From NCBI RefSeq assembly GCF_013112485.1, contig NZ_JABFHG010000003.1, forward strand, positions 1 to 64,000: DNA of 64,000 nt, read 5' to 3'. Positions within the stretch are counted from its first letter, which is position 1, and each line of letters starts with the position of its first letter. This DNA is from Roseicella sp. DB1501. GTDB taxonomy: Bacteria; Pseudomonadota; Alphaproteobacteria; Acetobacterales; Acetobacteraceae. The notes under the pieces are model-generated. The model was not told the origin of the DNA and made no database searches. It was given only the letters and a program-made list of their open reading frames with translations. The translations under genes and the position numbers were made by a program. Of this stretch, positions 1 through 7,320 are shown one piece after another.

Positions 1-128
1 GCGATACCCGACACCCTTCGCGTCGTCGTTAACGCTATCCATAACGTCGACCTGAAGCTCCTCGCTCCAGGCCGACCCAGCACATTCAGGCCTCACCTCG
101 GAAGATGGGCCTCGTCGCCGCGCTTACG

Positions 129-962
129 ATGGATGGGATGTGGACCAAGGAGCACCGTGCGCGGCAGACGGCGTTTGATCGTCGGCGGCGCTATCCGACC
201 GATTTGACGGACGAGGAATGGGCTGCGTTGCAGCCGCTGCTGCCGCCTCCTGCAGGACGTGGCAGGCCGCCGAGCGCGGACATGCGGGAGATGCTGAACG
301 CAATCCGCTACCTGGCCCGCGCGGGCTGCGGCTGGCGGATGCTGCCGGTGCATTTCGGGCCGTGGCAGACGGTGTACTGGTGGTTCCGACGCTTCGCCCG
401 GCGCCTGTTGTTCCAGACCATCCACGACATTGCGCTGATGCTGGACCGCGAGCGACAAGGCCGGGAGGCCAGCCCAAGCGGAGGCGTGCTCGACAGCCAG
501 ACGGTGAAGGCGCCGCACGCGCCTGACGGCGGGGGCTACGACGCCGCCAAGCGGATCAAGGGGCGCAAGCGGCATGTCGCCGTGGATACGGATGGGCGCC
601 TGCTGATGGTCAACCTGACCCCAGCTGACATCCAGGACGCGGCCGGGGCGGAGCGGATCATCGAGGCGGTGCGTAAGCGCTGGCCTTGGCTGAAGCATCT
701 GTTTGCTGACGGCGCCTACGATCGGGGCAAGCTGATGAGCCGGGCCGCCTACCGCGACTTCATCATCGAGATCGTCCGCAAGCTGGCCGACCAGAAGGGC
801 TTCCATGTCCTGTCCAGACGCTGGGTGGTCGAGCGGACCTTCGGCTGGATGACGCGCTGGCGCCGCCTCGTCCGTGACTACGAGCGCCGCTGCGACGTCA
901 GCGAAGCCATGATCCGCGTCAGTCTCGGCGCGCTCCTGCTCCGGCGCGTCGCTCACCCGTAG
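129..962 (+). CDS. IS5-family transposase
   Basis: This is a DDE transposase that would cut and paste its own insertion sequence. It has the IS5-type order: an N-terminal DUF4096-like region (YPTDLTDEEW, then RYLARAGCGWRMLP), a first Asp in LDSQTVKAP, a second in FADGAYDRG, and the C-terminal Glu in WVVERTFGWMTRWRRL. Three in-frame ATGs lie close together (105, 129, 138). I chose 129 because the conserved part begins soon after it; it gives 277 residues. The frame is intact, so the element may be active. A right terminus is plausible near 970-985 (TTCTCAAACGGGGTCT), but I found no matching inverted copy in the 128 bases to the left. The left end may therefore lie outside the window or be degraded. 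Confidence 0.88.
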   Translation: MDGMWTKEHRARQTAFDRRRRYPTDLTDEEWAALQPLLPPPAGRGRPPSADMREMLNAIRYLARAGCGWRMLPVHFGPWQTVYWWFRRFARRLLFQTIHDIALMLDRERQGREASPSGGVLDSQTVKAPHAPDGGGYDAAKRIKGRKRHVAVDTDGRLLMVNLTPADIQDAAGAERIIEAVRKRWPWLKHLFADGAYDRGKLMSRAAYRDFIIEIVRKLADQKGFHVLSRRWVVERTFGWMTRWRRLVRDYERRCDVSEAMIRVSLGALLLRRVAHP

Positions 963-1175
963 CCATTCTCAAACGGGGTCTAACAGCCGAACCACGGGGA
1001 GGTATCTGCATGTAGCGCCAGAGCGGCTTGCTATCGCCCGCAGGTCGCTTGACGACCTCGCAAACGAAATCGGCCGGGCAGCAACCCGGCCAATGATACC
1101 TAACCATGTGCGTGCTAGCTGCGTGCTAGTGCCTGGGCAGCTCGATGGCGGATCGGCTGCTAAGTCCCTGAAGAC
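963..1175. other. Gap between transposase and tRNA-Gly with a truncated reading frame
   Basis: No complete gene is seen. On the minus strand a frame opens with ATG at 1107 (MVRYHWPGCCPADF...) and runs toward the insertion sequence without a natural end. It could be a gene cut by the IS, but another minus-strand frame over the same bases is also open, so the call is weak. A 10-bp direct repeat TGCGTGCTAG occurs at 1109-1118 and 1120-1129. This stretch lies directly downstream of the tRNA 3' end, where integrated elements commonly sit, but no integrase is visible. Confidence 0.35.
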
Positions 1176-1250
1176 TGGAGCGGGCGAAGGGATTCGAACC
1201 CTCGACCCCAACCTTGGCAAGGTTGTGCTCTACCCCTGAGCTACGCCCGC
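1176..1250 (-). tRNA. tRNA-Gly (anticodon GCC)
   Basis: Read on the minus strand, this folds as a full cloverleaf. The acceptor stem GCGGGCG pairs with CGCCCGC. The anticodon arm is CAACC-TTGCCAA-GGTTG, giving anticodon GCC for GGC codons. The T arm is GAGGG-TTCGAAT-CCCTT. The discriminator base is T and CCA is encoded at 1178-1176. The total is 75 nt with CCA. Confidence 0.95.
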
Positions 1251-1333
1251 GCCCCGTCGTCGGTGGAGGAGCTTTTAACAGGCGGCGCCGGCAATGCAAG
1301 CGCCCGGGCCCCGGAATTTTCACCCCTCGCCGC

Positions 1334-1813
1334 CTACCGCTTGATATCCGCCTCCACCACCACCTGGTGCCCGGCCGGACCCAGCAGGCCCCGCAGAGCC
1401 TCCAGCCCGGCGAGCCCGCAGGCGATGTCCTGCTCCCCGGTCCCGCCGGATAGGCCGATGCCGCCCACCACCGCCCCATCCACCACGATCGGGAAGCCGC
1501 CGACGAAGACCGAGAAGCGCCCCTCGAAGCTCCACTGGATGCCAAAGGCCTCGTTGCCGGGCAAAGCCGGCCCGTTCGGCGGCGCATTGAACAGATGGGT
1601 CGAACGCCGGTGGCAGGCCGCGGTGAAGGCCTTGTTCCAGGCGATCTGCGGCCCCGTCACCCGCGCCCCATCCATCCGCTCGAGCGCGAGCGGATGGCCG
1701 CCCTCGTCGCAGATGCAGACCGTCTCCGGCACCGCGATCGCCGCCGCCCTGGCCAGGGCACCCGCCACCATGGCGCGCGCCTCGGCCAGCTCCAGCTTGA
1801 AGGCCTGCCTCAT
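1334..1813 (-). CDS. GlcG/HbpS-family (DUF336) heme-binding-like protein
   Basis: A 159-residue protein of the GlcG/HbpS/PduO C-terminal family, small alpha/beta proteins some of which bind heme or corrinoids. Family features seen are an early VCICDEGGHPLALERMDGA stretch, a PALPGNEAFGIQ loop, and the Gly-rich GGFPIVVDGAVVGGIGLSGG followed by a long helix. There is no signal peptide, so it is probably cytosolic. It is the last gene of the operon that begins at 5166; its ATG overlaps the stop of the upstream ferredoxin by 4 bases. A cofactor-binding or redox role beside the di-iron protein is an inference. No enzymatic activity can be assigned from sequence alone. Confidence 0.8.
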   Translation of the reverse strand: MRQAFKLELAEARAMVAGALARAAAIAVPETVCICDEGGHPLALERMDGARVTGPQIAWNKAFTAACHRRSTHLFNAPPNGPALPGNEAFGIQWSFEGRFSVFVGGFPIVVDGAVVGGIGLSGGTGEQDIACGLAGLEALRGLLGPAGHQVVVEADIKR

Positions 1814-2142
1814 GGCTCGCGCACTCCCGTCGATGCCGCGGGACGCGCCCGCGCCACCGGGGGCGGCCAGGAGACGCTGACATCGCCCTTGAGGAAGGTC
1901 TGGCAGGCCATGCGCCAGCCCTCGGCGAATTCCGCTTCCGTCAGGTGCTTGCGCTCCTTCGGCTTGATCGCATCGGTGTTCTCGATCCCCTGCTCGATCC
2001 GGCACTTGCATGTGCCGCAGATGCCGCCGCCGCATTTGAAGGGAATGCCGCCCTTCTCGCGCAAGGACACGCGCAGCAGGTTGCTGTCCTCCGGCGCCTC
2101 CGCAGTCTTGCCGTCATTCGAGAGGAAGGTGACGGTGATCAT
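1810..2142 (-). CDS. 2Fe-2S ferredoxin (second of the operon)
   Basis: A 110-residue plant-type [2Fe-2S] ferredoxin. The cluster-binding loop reads CGGGICGTCKC (C-x4-C-x2-C) and a fourth Cys lies about 36 residues later in MACQTF, the usual spacing. It has no other domain, so it should act as a soluble one-electron carrier, presumably for an oxygenase. The gene overlaps its neighbours by 4 bases at each end (103-aa gene upstream, GlcG-like gene downstream), a sign of translational coupling. It is a clear paralogue of the ferredoxin at 2459-2788 but diverged outside the Cys loop, so the two probably have different partners or potentials. Confidence 0.9.
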   Translation of the reverse strand: MITVTFLSNDGKTAEAPEDSNLLRVSLREKGGIPFKCGGGICGTCKCRIEQGIENTDAIKPKERKHLTEAEFAEGWRMACQTFLKGDVSVSWPPPVARARPAASTGVREP

Positions 2143-2450
2143 GCCGCGGCGGCCACGGGCACGGGGCGCAGCGCGGCCCGGACGCTGCCGAAGGCGATGA
2201 GGTGCTCGAGCTCGTGGCGCGCCGCCTCCAGGCTCTCGAAACGTGGCAGGAATTTTGAGGGCACGAGGTTGAGCACCGGCGGCTCCGCCTCGTCGATGAC
2301 GCGGATCTTGGTCTCGCGCTCCAGCGCGGCGATGACGAAGCGCGCCTTCGCCGTGCCGCCGAACAGGTAGTCATAGGCCTCGACCGCCCGGATGCCGTCC
2401 ACCGGCTCGGTGCGGAACTGGCCGGGCTTGCTGGTCAGGATGACGAACAT
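2139..2450 (-). CDS. Unknown 103-aa protein between two ferredoxin genes
   Basis: I do not recognise this family. The product begins MFVILTSKPGQFRTEP and looks like a small alpha/beta protein. It has no signal peptide, membrane segment or Cys cluster; the charged middle (ALERETKIRVIDEAEPP) is followed by a helix (FESLEAARHELEHLIAFG). It sits between two ferredoxin genes, with a gap of 8 bases upstream and a 4-base overlap downstream, so it should be made together with the di-iron protein and the ferredoxins. A role as a small subunit, assembly factor or ferredoxin adaptor would fit the position, but nothing in the sequence shows it. Confidence 0.75.
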   Translation of the reverse strand: MFVILTSKPGQFRTEPVDGIRAVEAYDYLFGGTAKARFVIAALERETKIRVIDEAEPPVLNLVPSKFLPRFESLEAARHELEHLIAFGSVRAALRPVPVAAAA

Positions 2451-2458
2451 GGCGGGCC

Positions 2459-2788
2459 TCAGCGCTTCGGGAGGGCGGGCGCCGGCAGCGGCACGCCATC
2501 CTGGGTGAGCGTGACATCATGGTGCAGCCAGAGCTGGCAGGCGAGGCGAAGGCCCTGGCCGAGCTTCTCCTCGCCCAGCACCTTCTGCTCCTTCCAATTG
2601 GGCTCGGGCAATGCCGTGGCGCCTTGCAGGACCCGGCAGGTGCATTTGCCGCATTTGCCCATGCCGCAGCCGTAGCGGAGATGCGGCCAGGGAAACTTCC
2701 TGATGCCCGCGCGGACGACGAGGTTGGTGTTCTCCGGCATGTCCTCGGAGAAGGTCTCCTCGCCCTTGCGGAAGGTGACGATCGGCAT
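2459..2788 (-). CDS. 2Fe-2S ferredoxin (first of the operon)
   Basis: A 109-residue plant-type [2Fe-2S] ferredoxin with the loop YGCGMGKCGKCTC (C-x4-C-x2-C) and a fourth Cys in LACQLWLHHD. It follows the di-iron protein gene after 23 bases and is 8 bases ahead of the unknown 103-aa gene. Being immediately downstream of the oxygenase-like gene, it is the best candidate for its direct electron donor. No ferredoxin reductase gene is present in the cluster, so a housekeeping reductase elsewhere would be needed. Gene boundaries are clear; the partner is inferred from position. Confidence 0.9.
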   Translation of the reverse strand: MPIVTFRKGEETFSEDMPENTNLVVRAGIRKFPWPHLRYGCGMGKCGKCTCRVLQGATALPEPNWKEQKVLGEEKLGQGLRLACQLWLHHDVTLTQDGVPLPAPALPKR

Positions 2789-2811
2789 GCGGCGCCCTGC
2801 GCGGCCCCGCC

Positions 2812-3555
2812 TCAGGCGGCGAGCGGCATGTCGAGACCGAGCGCCGAGAGCGGCAGGTCCTTCTCGACATAGTCGCGGTAAAGCGCGGTGGTGTAGAGCA
2901 GCCGCATCTCGGCGCCGATCTCGCAGATCCTGAGGCAGCGCTGCTGCAGCTCCACCGTGTTCGCATGCTCCAGCACGATCTGGTAGCCGCGCTCGCCATG
3001 GATCTCGTCGGAGACGATGTGCAGGTCGAAGAACTCGACCTCCTCATCGGTGAAACCATAGGTCTCGCGCAGCGTCGGGGTCTGCCGGCGATAGATGCTC
3101 GGCACCTGGCTCTCGAGCCCGACGACGAGGCCCGCCACGGCGACGATCGGGTCCTCGCGCATTGCCACCGCATAGCACCAGGACTGCAAGGCGCGCGTGG
3201 TCGCCGACATGTTGTCCTCGTCCTCGACCCGCTCGCGCGTCGTGCCGCAGGATTCGGCGAAGCGGATCAGCAGGTCGGTGTGCCGGTCGCCGCCAATTTC
3301 CTCCTCGTACATGTTGGCGAGCAGGAAGTCCTTCGCCTCCACATACTTCGCCGGCATGCGAGCATAGACATAGCCGAGATAGTCGGCGAAGGGCCCGACA
3401 TAGTGGTAGTGGTTCTCCGCCCAGCGGGCGAGATGCGCGCGCGTCAGCTTGCCGGTCGCCCAGGCGACGCTGAAGGGCGACTTGTTGGCGCTCTTGCCCT
3501 TGATGGCGTTCTCGAGCGCGGTGCGGAACTCGTCGTGGTTCATCAGCTCGGGCAT
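2812..3555 (-). CDS. Heme-oxygenase-like di-iron oxidase/oxygenase (HDO/CADD-type)
   Basis: A 247-residue all-helical protein of the PqqC/TenA/CADD fold, usually annotated as iron-containing redox enzyme. From the chosen start, the expected di-iron ligands are all present: E85 and H92 (EEIGGDRH), E148 (GLESQVP), and H179, D183, H186 (HIVSDEIH). The E-x6-H and H-x3-D-x2-H spacings match those of CADD and other heme-oxygenase-like di-iron oxidases, and argue against cofactorless PqqC or thiaminase TenA. An in-frame GTG/ATG extension exists upstream (to 3591), but ATG 3555 has a GAGGAG ribosome site about 7 bases before it. The gene lies between a permease and a ferredoxin gene, so it probably oxidises or cleaves an imported small molecule. 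The substrate is unknown. Confidence 0.85.
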   Translation of the reverse strand: MPELMNHDEFRTALENAIKGKSANKSPFSVAWATGKLTRAHLARWAENHYHYVGPFADYLGYVYARMPAKYVEAKDFLLANMYEEEIGGDRHTDLLIRFAESCGTTRERVEDEDNMSATTRALQSWCYAVAMREDPIVAVAGLVVGLESQVPSIYRRQTPTLRETYGFTDEEVEFFDLHIVSDEIHGERGYQIVLEHANTVELQQRCLRICEIGAEMRLLYTTALYRDYVEKDLPLSALGLDMPLAA

Positions 3556-3603
3556 GACGGGTCTCCTCGGGGGGTCAGGACAGGCAGGCACGTCGCCGCG
3601 GGC

Positions 3604-5166
3604 TCACCAGAGCAGCACGGCGAGAAGGGTGGACAGGACAAGGCCGCCGCAGACCGGCAGGAACAGCATCCGCACCAGTTCCAGCACCGGCACGCGACAG
3701 AAGCCCGCGACCGCGATGAGCGAGGACCAGGCGATCAGCGTCCCGCCGCCGGTCCATACCGCGCCCATCTGCCCGACCGCGGCCAGCGTCGTCGGATGAA
3801 TGCCCGCGACCGGCCCGAGCGCGCCCGACAGCGCACCGGTCAGCGGCAGCCCGGCGAAGCCGGAGCCGTCGATGCCGGTGATCATGCCGACCAGCAGCAC
3901 GCCGAAGGCGACCACGGCCGGGCTGTGCGGGATCAGGTGGTCGACGGCGCGGATCACCTCGAAGAGCAGGTCGGGCGCCGCCGCCCCAGCCGGCAGGCCG
4001 AGGATGGCGCCTGCCGTCTCGCCGGCGCCGAGGAAGAAGAAGCCTGCGATCGGCAGCACCGTGCCCATGGCGCGGAAGGAGAAGACCAGGCCGTCAATGA
4101 TGTGGTCGGCCGCCGTGTGCATGGCCTTGGCGCCGTCGGCGGCGAAGCTGGCGATCAGCATCATCAGCGCCGCGGTGCCGCCGACCAGCGCCGCGGCATC
4201 ACCGCCCTTCAGCTCCGGCAGGCCGGGGATCAGCTTCGGCGCCAGCATGAAGAGGATGAGGCTGCCGAAGACCAGCGGCGTGGCGATCGCCAGCACCTGC
4301 CCCCAGCGGGCCGGGGCCGCGGCGGCGAGGGTCCCGCCGCCGGCCAGCGCCGCCTCGCCCGCAGCCGGCGGGTCGACCTCCAGGCCCTCCGCGGCCTGCA
4401 GCGCCAGGACGGACTTGTCGAAGGAGCCGATATTGGGCGCCACCTGCTCGCGCTGCGCGGCGAGGCCTTCCGCCAGGGAGGCGCCGGACTGCCAGCGATC
4501 CAGGTGGATCTGGCCCGGCCGCCGGATCTGCTGGCGGATGGCGAGATAGCCGAGCAGCAGCGCCACCGCGCCGGTGACGAGGGAAAGGACGAGCGCCTTG
4601 TCGGCGATCGCCGCCGCCGCCTCGGGCATGCCGGCGGCGCGCGCGCTGATGCCGGGCGCGACGCGGATCACGTAGTCGGAGGAGAGCGCCATGCCCTGGC
4701 CGGCGATGGCGATGGCCATGGCGGCGCCCATCGGCGGCAGGCCGGCGACGATCGCCGCCGGCAGCAGCGTCGCCGCCACCAGCGGCACGGCGGGGGTCGG
4801 CCAGAAGAACAGCGAGATCACGTAGGTGACCGCGACAATGACCGCGAAGGCGACATGGCCGCTGGTCATCACCCGGCGGAATGGGCGCACCATCAACTGG
4901 TCGGCGCCGAGGGCGCGCAGCGCGTTCAGCAGCGCGGTCATCAGCGCGATGACGAGGAAGATGCTGAACAGCTCCTTCGCCGCGACGAGGGAGCCGTTGA
5001 AGACCGCGATGGTGGCGCCGATCAGGCTGCCGGAGTAGGTGGCGGCGACGGCGAAGGTGGCGATGATCGCGGGGACGACAACATTGGCGCGCAGCGCCAT
5101 GGACAGCACGATGGCGGCGACGCCGAAGAGATAGACGGTATGCACCGAATCGAGCTGGACCTGCAT
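3604..5166 (-). CDS. Polytopic permease, ion-transporter superfamily (GntP/DcuC/CitMHS-like)
   Basis: A 520-residue membrane protein with about twelve hydrophobic segments in two halves, separated by a hydrophilic, Ala/Gly-rich loop around residues 225-300. The paired inverted hairpin regions with short Gly/Pro motifs (WPTPAVPLVAATLLPA in the first half, HSPAVVAFGVLLVGMITGIDGSG in the second) suggest the IT superfamily of organic-anion or proton symporters. I cannot name the subfamily or substrate. The start is ATG 5166 (MQVQLDSVH); the frame is open further upstream but that part looks non-coding. It is the first gene of the operon and divergent from the GntR regulator. It probably imports the substrate of the di-iron protein. 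Confidence 0.8.
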   Translation of the reverse strand: MQVQLDSVHTVYLFGVAAIVLSMALRANVVVPAIIATFAVAATYSGSLIGATIAVFNGSLVAAKELFSIFLVIALMTALLNALRALGADQLMVRPFRRVMTSGHVAFAVIVAVTYVISLFFWPTPAVPLVAATLLPAAIVAGLPPMGAAMAIAIAGQGMALSSDYVIRVAPGISARAAGMPEAAAAIADKALVLSLVTGAVALLLGYLAIRQQIRRPGQIHLDRWQSGASLAEGLAAQREQVAPNIGSFDKSVLALQAAEGLEVDPPAAGEAALAGGGTLAAAAPARWGQVLAIATPLVFGSLILFMLAPKLIPGLPELKGGDAAALVGGTAALMMLIASFAADGAKAMHTAADHIIDGLVFSFRAMGTVLPIAGFFFLGAGETAGAILGLPAGAAAPDLLFEVIRAVDHLIPHSPAVVAFGVLLVGMITGIDGSGFAGLPLTGALSGALGPVAGIHPTTLAAVGQMGAVWTGGGTLIAWSSLIAVAGFCRVPVLELVRMLFLPVCGGLVLSTLLAVLLW

Positions 5167-5237
5167 GCTCAGCGCATCCCGAACCCGGCGCCCGGCGCGG
5201 CGCCCACGGACCGCCCCGGCGGCGGATGGCGCATTCT

Positions 5238-5245
5238 CGTATACG
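5238..5245. promoter_or_regulatory. Putative GntR operator, copy 1
   Basis: The palindrome CGTATACG (flanks TCT and GCA) lies 72 bases upstream of the permease start, in the divergent region. Its GTATAC core fits the GT-n-AC dyads typical of FadR-subfamily GntR regulators. A second identical 8-mer occurs at 5396-5403. Confidence 0.5.
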
Positions 5246-5395
5246 GCAAATCCGCCTGTCAACGAGATTGCGCGTGCCTCCAGGCTGGAAAGCCGCATTC
5301 ATTGCATGGTTTTCGCGCATATATGCCAATATCAGGTGCAAATTGTGCCGATTTAGGGCATCAATCGGCAACGGCGTTCCGGCCTGGACGATTTC

Positions 5396-5403
5396 CGTAT
5401 ACG
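5396..5403. promoter_or_regulatory. Putative GntR operator, copy 2
   Basis: CGTATACG here is the centre of a 10-bp perfect palindrome, CCGTATACGG, 45 bases upstream of the GntR start codon. Position and identity to copy 1 suggest binding by the adjacent GntR protein, with autoregulation and control of the divergent operon. Confidence 0.55.
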
Positions 5404-5447
5404 GTATAGTCGCGGCAGAGCCACACTGGAGCCATGGTCAGGACCGG

Positions 5448-6149
5448 ATGAGCAGACGTCTCCCCCTCCCCCGTCCCATCAGGACCGGCAGCGCGCCGCT
5501 CAGCCAGCAGGCGCTGCAAAGCCTGCGCGAGGCGATCCTGGCCGGCCGCCTCGCCCCGGGCGAGCGGCTGGTCGAGGAGCGGCTCTCGACCGAGCTCGGC
5601 ATGTCCCGGGTGCCGATCCGCGAGGCGATCAAGCAACTCGTGGTCGAAGGCCTGGCGGTGCCGGCGGCGGATGCCCCAGGCGGCCGCGGCGCCCAGGTGG
5701 CGACCCTCTCCGCCGATGCCGCGGCGGAGCTGATCGAGGTGCGGGCGGTCCTCGAAGGGCTGAATGCCCGCCTCGCCGCCCGCAACCAGGCGCCGGACAA
5801 GCTCTCACGGATCGCGGCGCTGCTGGCCCGCGGCCGGACCTTGCCGGAGGAGGGCGCGGCCGAGGCGCGGGCGGAGCTGAACGCCGACTACCATGCGCTG
5901 CTGGCGGAGGCCGGCGCCAACCGCGTGCTGCAGGAACTGATGCGCCCCCTGCGCGAGCGGACGGAGATGGTGTTCCGCCGCAACAGCACCGAGCGCGCCG
6001 CGCTGGACTGGCAGGAACATGCGCTCATCCTGACGGCGGTCGCCGAGGGCGACGAGGAGCTGGCGGCGCTGCTCGCCGCCCGCCATGTCCGTCGGGCGGC
6101 GCGAGCGCCCCAAGCTCAGACCACCCAGGTTCAGGCCGCTAGATCATGA
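5448..6149 (+). CDS. GntR-family regulator, FadR/FCD subfamily
   Basis: A 233-residue transcription regulator. The N-terminal winged helix is clear (LREAILAGRLAPGERL, then LSTELGMSRVPIREAIKQLVVEGL). It is followed by an all-helical FCD-type ligand-binding domain from about residue 85 (AAAELIEVRAVLEGLNARLAA, and later DYHALLAEAGANRVL and DWQEHALILTAVAEGDEELAALLAARHV). ATG 5448 is used because it is the first start close to the conserved domain; the frame is open upstream. It is divergent from the permease/di-iron operon, and two CGTATACG palindromes lie between them. FCD regulators usually sense a small acid that is the substrate or an intermediate of the pathway they control. Confidence 0.88.
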   Translation: MSRRLPLPRPIRTGSAPLSQQALQSLREAILAGRLAPGERLVEERLSTELGMSRVPIREAIKQLVVEGLAVPAADAPGGRGAQVATLSADAAAELIEVRAVLEGLNARLAARNQAPDKLSRIAALLARGRTLPEEGAAEARAELNADYHALLAEAGANRVLQELMRPLRERTEMVFRRNSTERAALDWQEHALILTAVAEGDEELAALLAARHVRRAARAPQAQTTQVQAARS

Positions 6150-6179
6150 TCCGCTCACACAGGGTCGCGGATCATGGTC
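6142..6179. terminator. Hairpin at the 3' end of the gntR gene
   Basis: CATGATCCGC at 6145-6154 is perfectly complementary to GCGGATCATG at 6167-6176, with a 12-base loop. The stem extends outward to 6142/6179 with one wobble pair and overlaps the gntR stop codon. It lies between convergent genes and is probably a terminator, although no clear T-run follows it. Confidence 0.5.
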
Positions 6180-6241
6180 CAGGCCGTTGCTTGACCGCGT
6201 GAGTCACGCTTCTCGGTGAGTCCACCTCAAGCGATCACGCT

Positions 6242-7201
6242 CTAGTTCGCGCGAAGATTGACCGCGCGGATCACCCCCAGCCAGAGCGCGCGGTCCTTCG
6301 CCAGGCGCCGCGTGATGGTCGCTCGATCCTCGAAGCGCGGCGTCAGGCCGCCCTCCGCCATGCGATGGACCAGCGCCGGGTCGCTCATCGCCTGCCGCAC
6401 CGCCGCCTCGAGCTGATCGACCAGCGCCGGCGTCATGCCCTTCTGGCCGCAGAGTGCGAACCAGCCGACGACGTTGAAGCCCAGCACCAGCCGCGACAGC
6501 GGCGGCACTTCGGGGAAGAGCGGGAAGGGCTCATCGTCGGAGATCGCCAGCAGCCGCAGCGCACCTTCCTGCACCTGGCGGGTCACGTCGGCCATGTTGG
6601 TGATCATGAAATCGGTGCGGCCGCCGAGGATGTCGACGATGGCCGGGCTCGCCCCGCGATAGGGCACGTGCACCATGTCGAGGCCGGCCTTCTGCTTCAG
6701 CAGCTCGCCCTGCAGGTGCTGCGCCGAGCCGACGCCGGCCGAGCCGAAGGTCACCTGGCCGGGCCGCGCCTTCGCCGCCGCCAGAACGTCCTGCACGCTG
6801 CGATAGGGCCCGTTCGCCGCGACGACGAAGCCGTAGGAGGACAGCGCGACATTGGCGATGGGCAGCAGCTCGGCGCCCGGATCGAGCGGCAGGTTGGCGT
6901 TGATGAGCTGCGGCGTGATGGACATGGTGCTCATCGGGCAGACGAAGAGCGTCGTGCCGTCCGGCGCGCTGCGCGCCGTCTCCTGCGCCGCGACCACGCC
7001 ATTGGCGCCGGTGCGGTTCTCCACCACGGCGCGCGCGCCGATGATCGGCCCGATGGCCTCGGCGAGGAGCCGGGTGGCGAAATCCGAGGAGCCGCCGGCC
7101 GAGGCGCCGCTCAGGATCCGCACCGTGCGGTCCTGCGCCATTGCCGGCAGCGCGGCGAGCATGAGGACGAGCAGGGTCGTGACGAAGGGGCGTCGCCTCA
7201 T
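6242..7201 (-). CDS. TctC/Bug-family periplasmic substrate-binding protein
   Basis: A 319-residue periplasmic receptor of the tripartite tricarboxylate transporter family. A signal peptide is visible (VTTLLVLMLAALPAMAQ). The mature part has the family pattern: RTVRILSGASAGGSSDFATRLLAE, then VVENRTGANGVVAAQ, FGSAGVGSAQHLQGELL and VHVPYRGASPAIVDILGG. These receptors bind small carboxylates or related compounds. The start is ATG 7201, preceded by GGGAGGAG at a suitable distance; the frame is open back to 7228. No TctA/TctB membrane genes are near, which is common for this family, so it may serve a distant transporter or act as a sensor receptor. Confidence 0.88.
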   Translation of the reverse strand: MRRRPFVTTLLVLMLAALPAMAQDRTVRILSGASAGGSSDFATRLLAEAIGPIIGARAVVENRTGANGVVAAQETARSAPDGTTLFVCPMSTMSITPQLINANLPLDPGAELLPIANVALSSYGFVVAANGPYRSVQDVLAAAKARPGQVTFGSAGVGSAQHLQGELLKQKAGLDMVHVPYRGASPAIVDILGGRTDFMITNMADVTRQVQEGALRLLAISDDEPFPLFPEVPPLSRLVLGFNVVGWFALCGQKGMTPALVDQLEAAVRQAMSDPALVHRMAEGGLTPRFEDRATITRRLAKDRALWLGVIRAVNLRAN

Positions 7202-7320
7202 GGGTCTTGTCTCCTCCCGGCGGCGCACCTGGCGCCATGATTATGGAGTCTGTATGGGCATGGGTCCCGGCCGGCAAGGCCGGGATGCCGCGCACCGGCC
7301 GGCGGCCTATGCTGGCGCGC

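Noticed and set aside
2812-3555. Calling the di-iron protein PqqC or thiaminase TenA
   Set aside because: No other pqq or thi genes are near, and the protein has the full E-x6-H, E, H-x3-D-x2-H ligand set that cofactorless PqqC and TenA lack.
2965-5409. An 814-residue plus-strand open frame opposite the permease and di-iron genes
   Set aside because: It is Arg/Gln/Gly-rich with no domain and lies antisense to clearly conserved proteins. Such frames are a by-product of the very high GC content, and the same applies to many other long antisense frames in the window.
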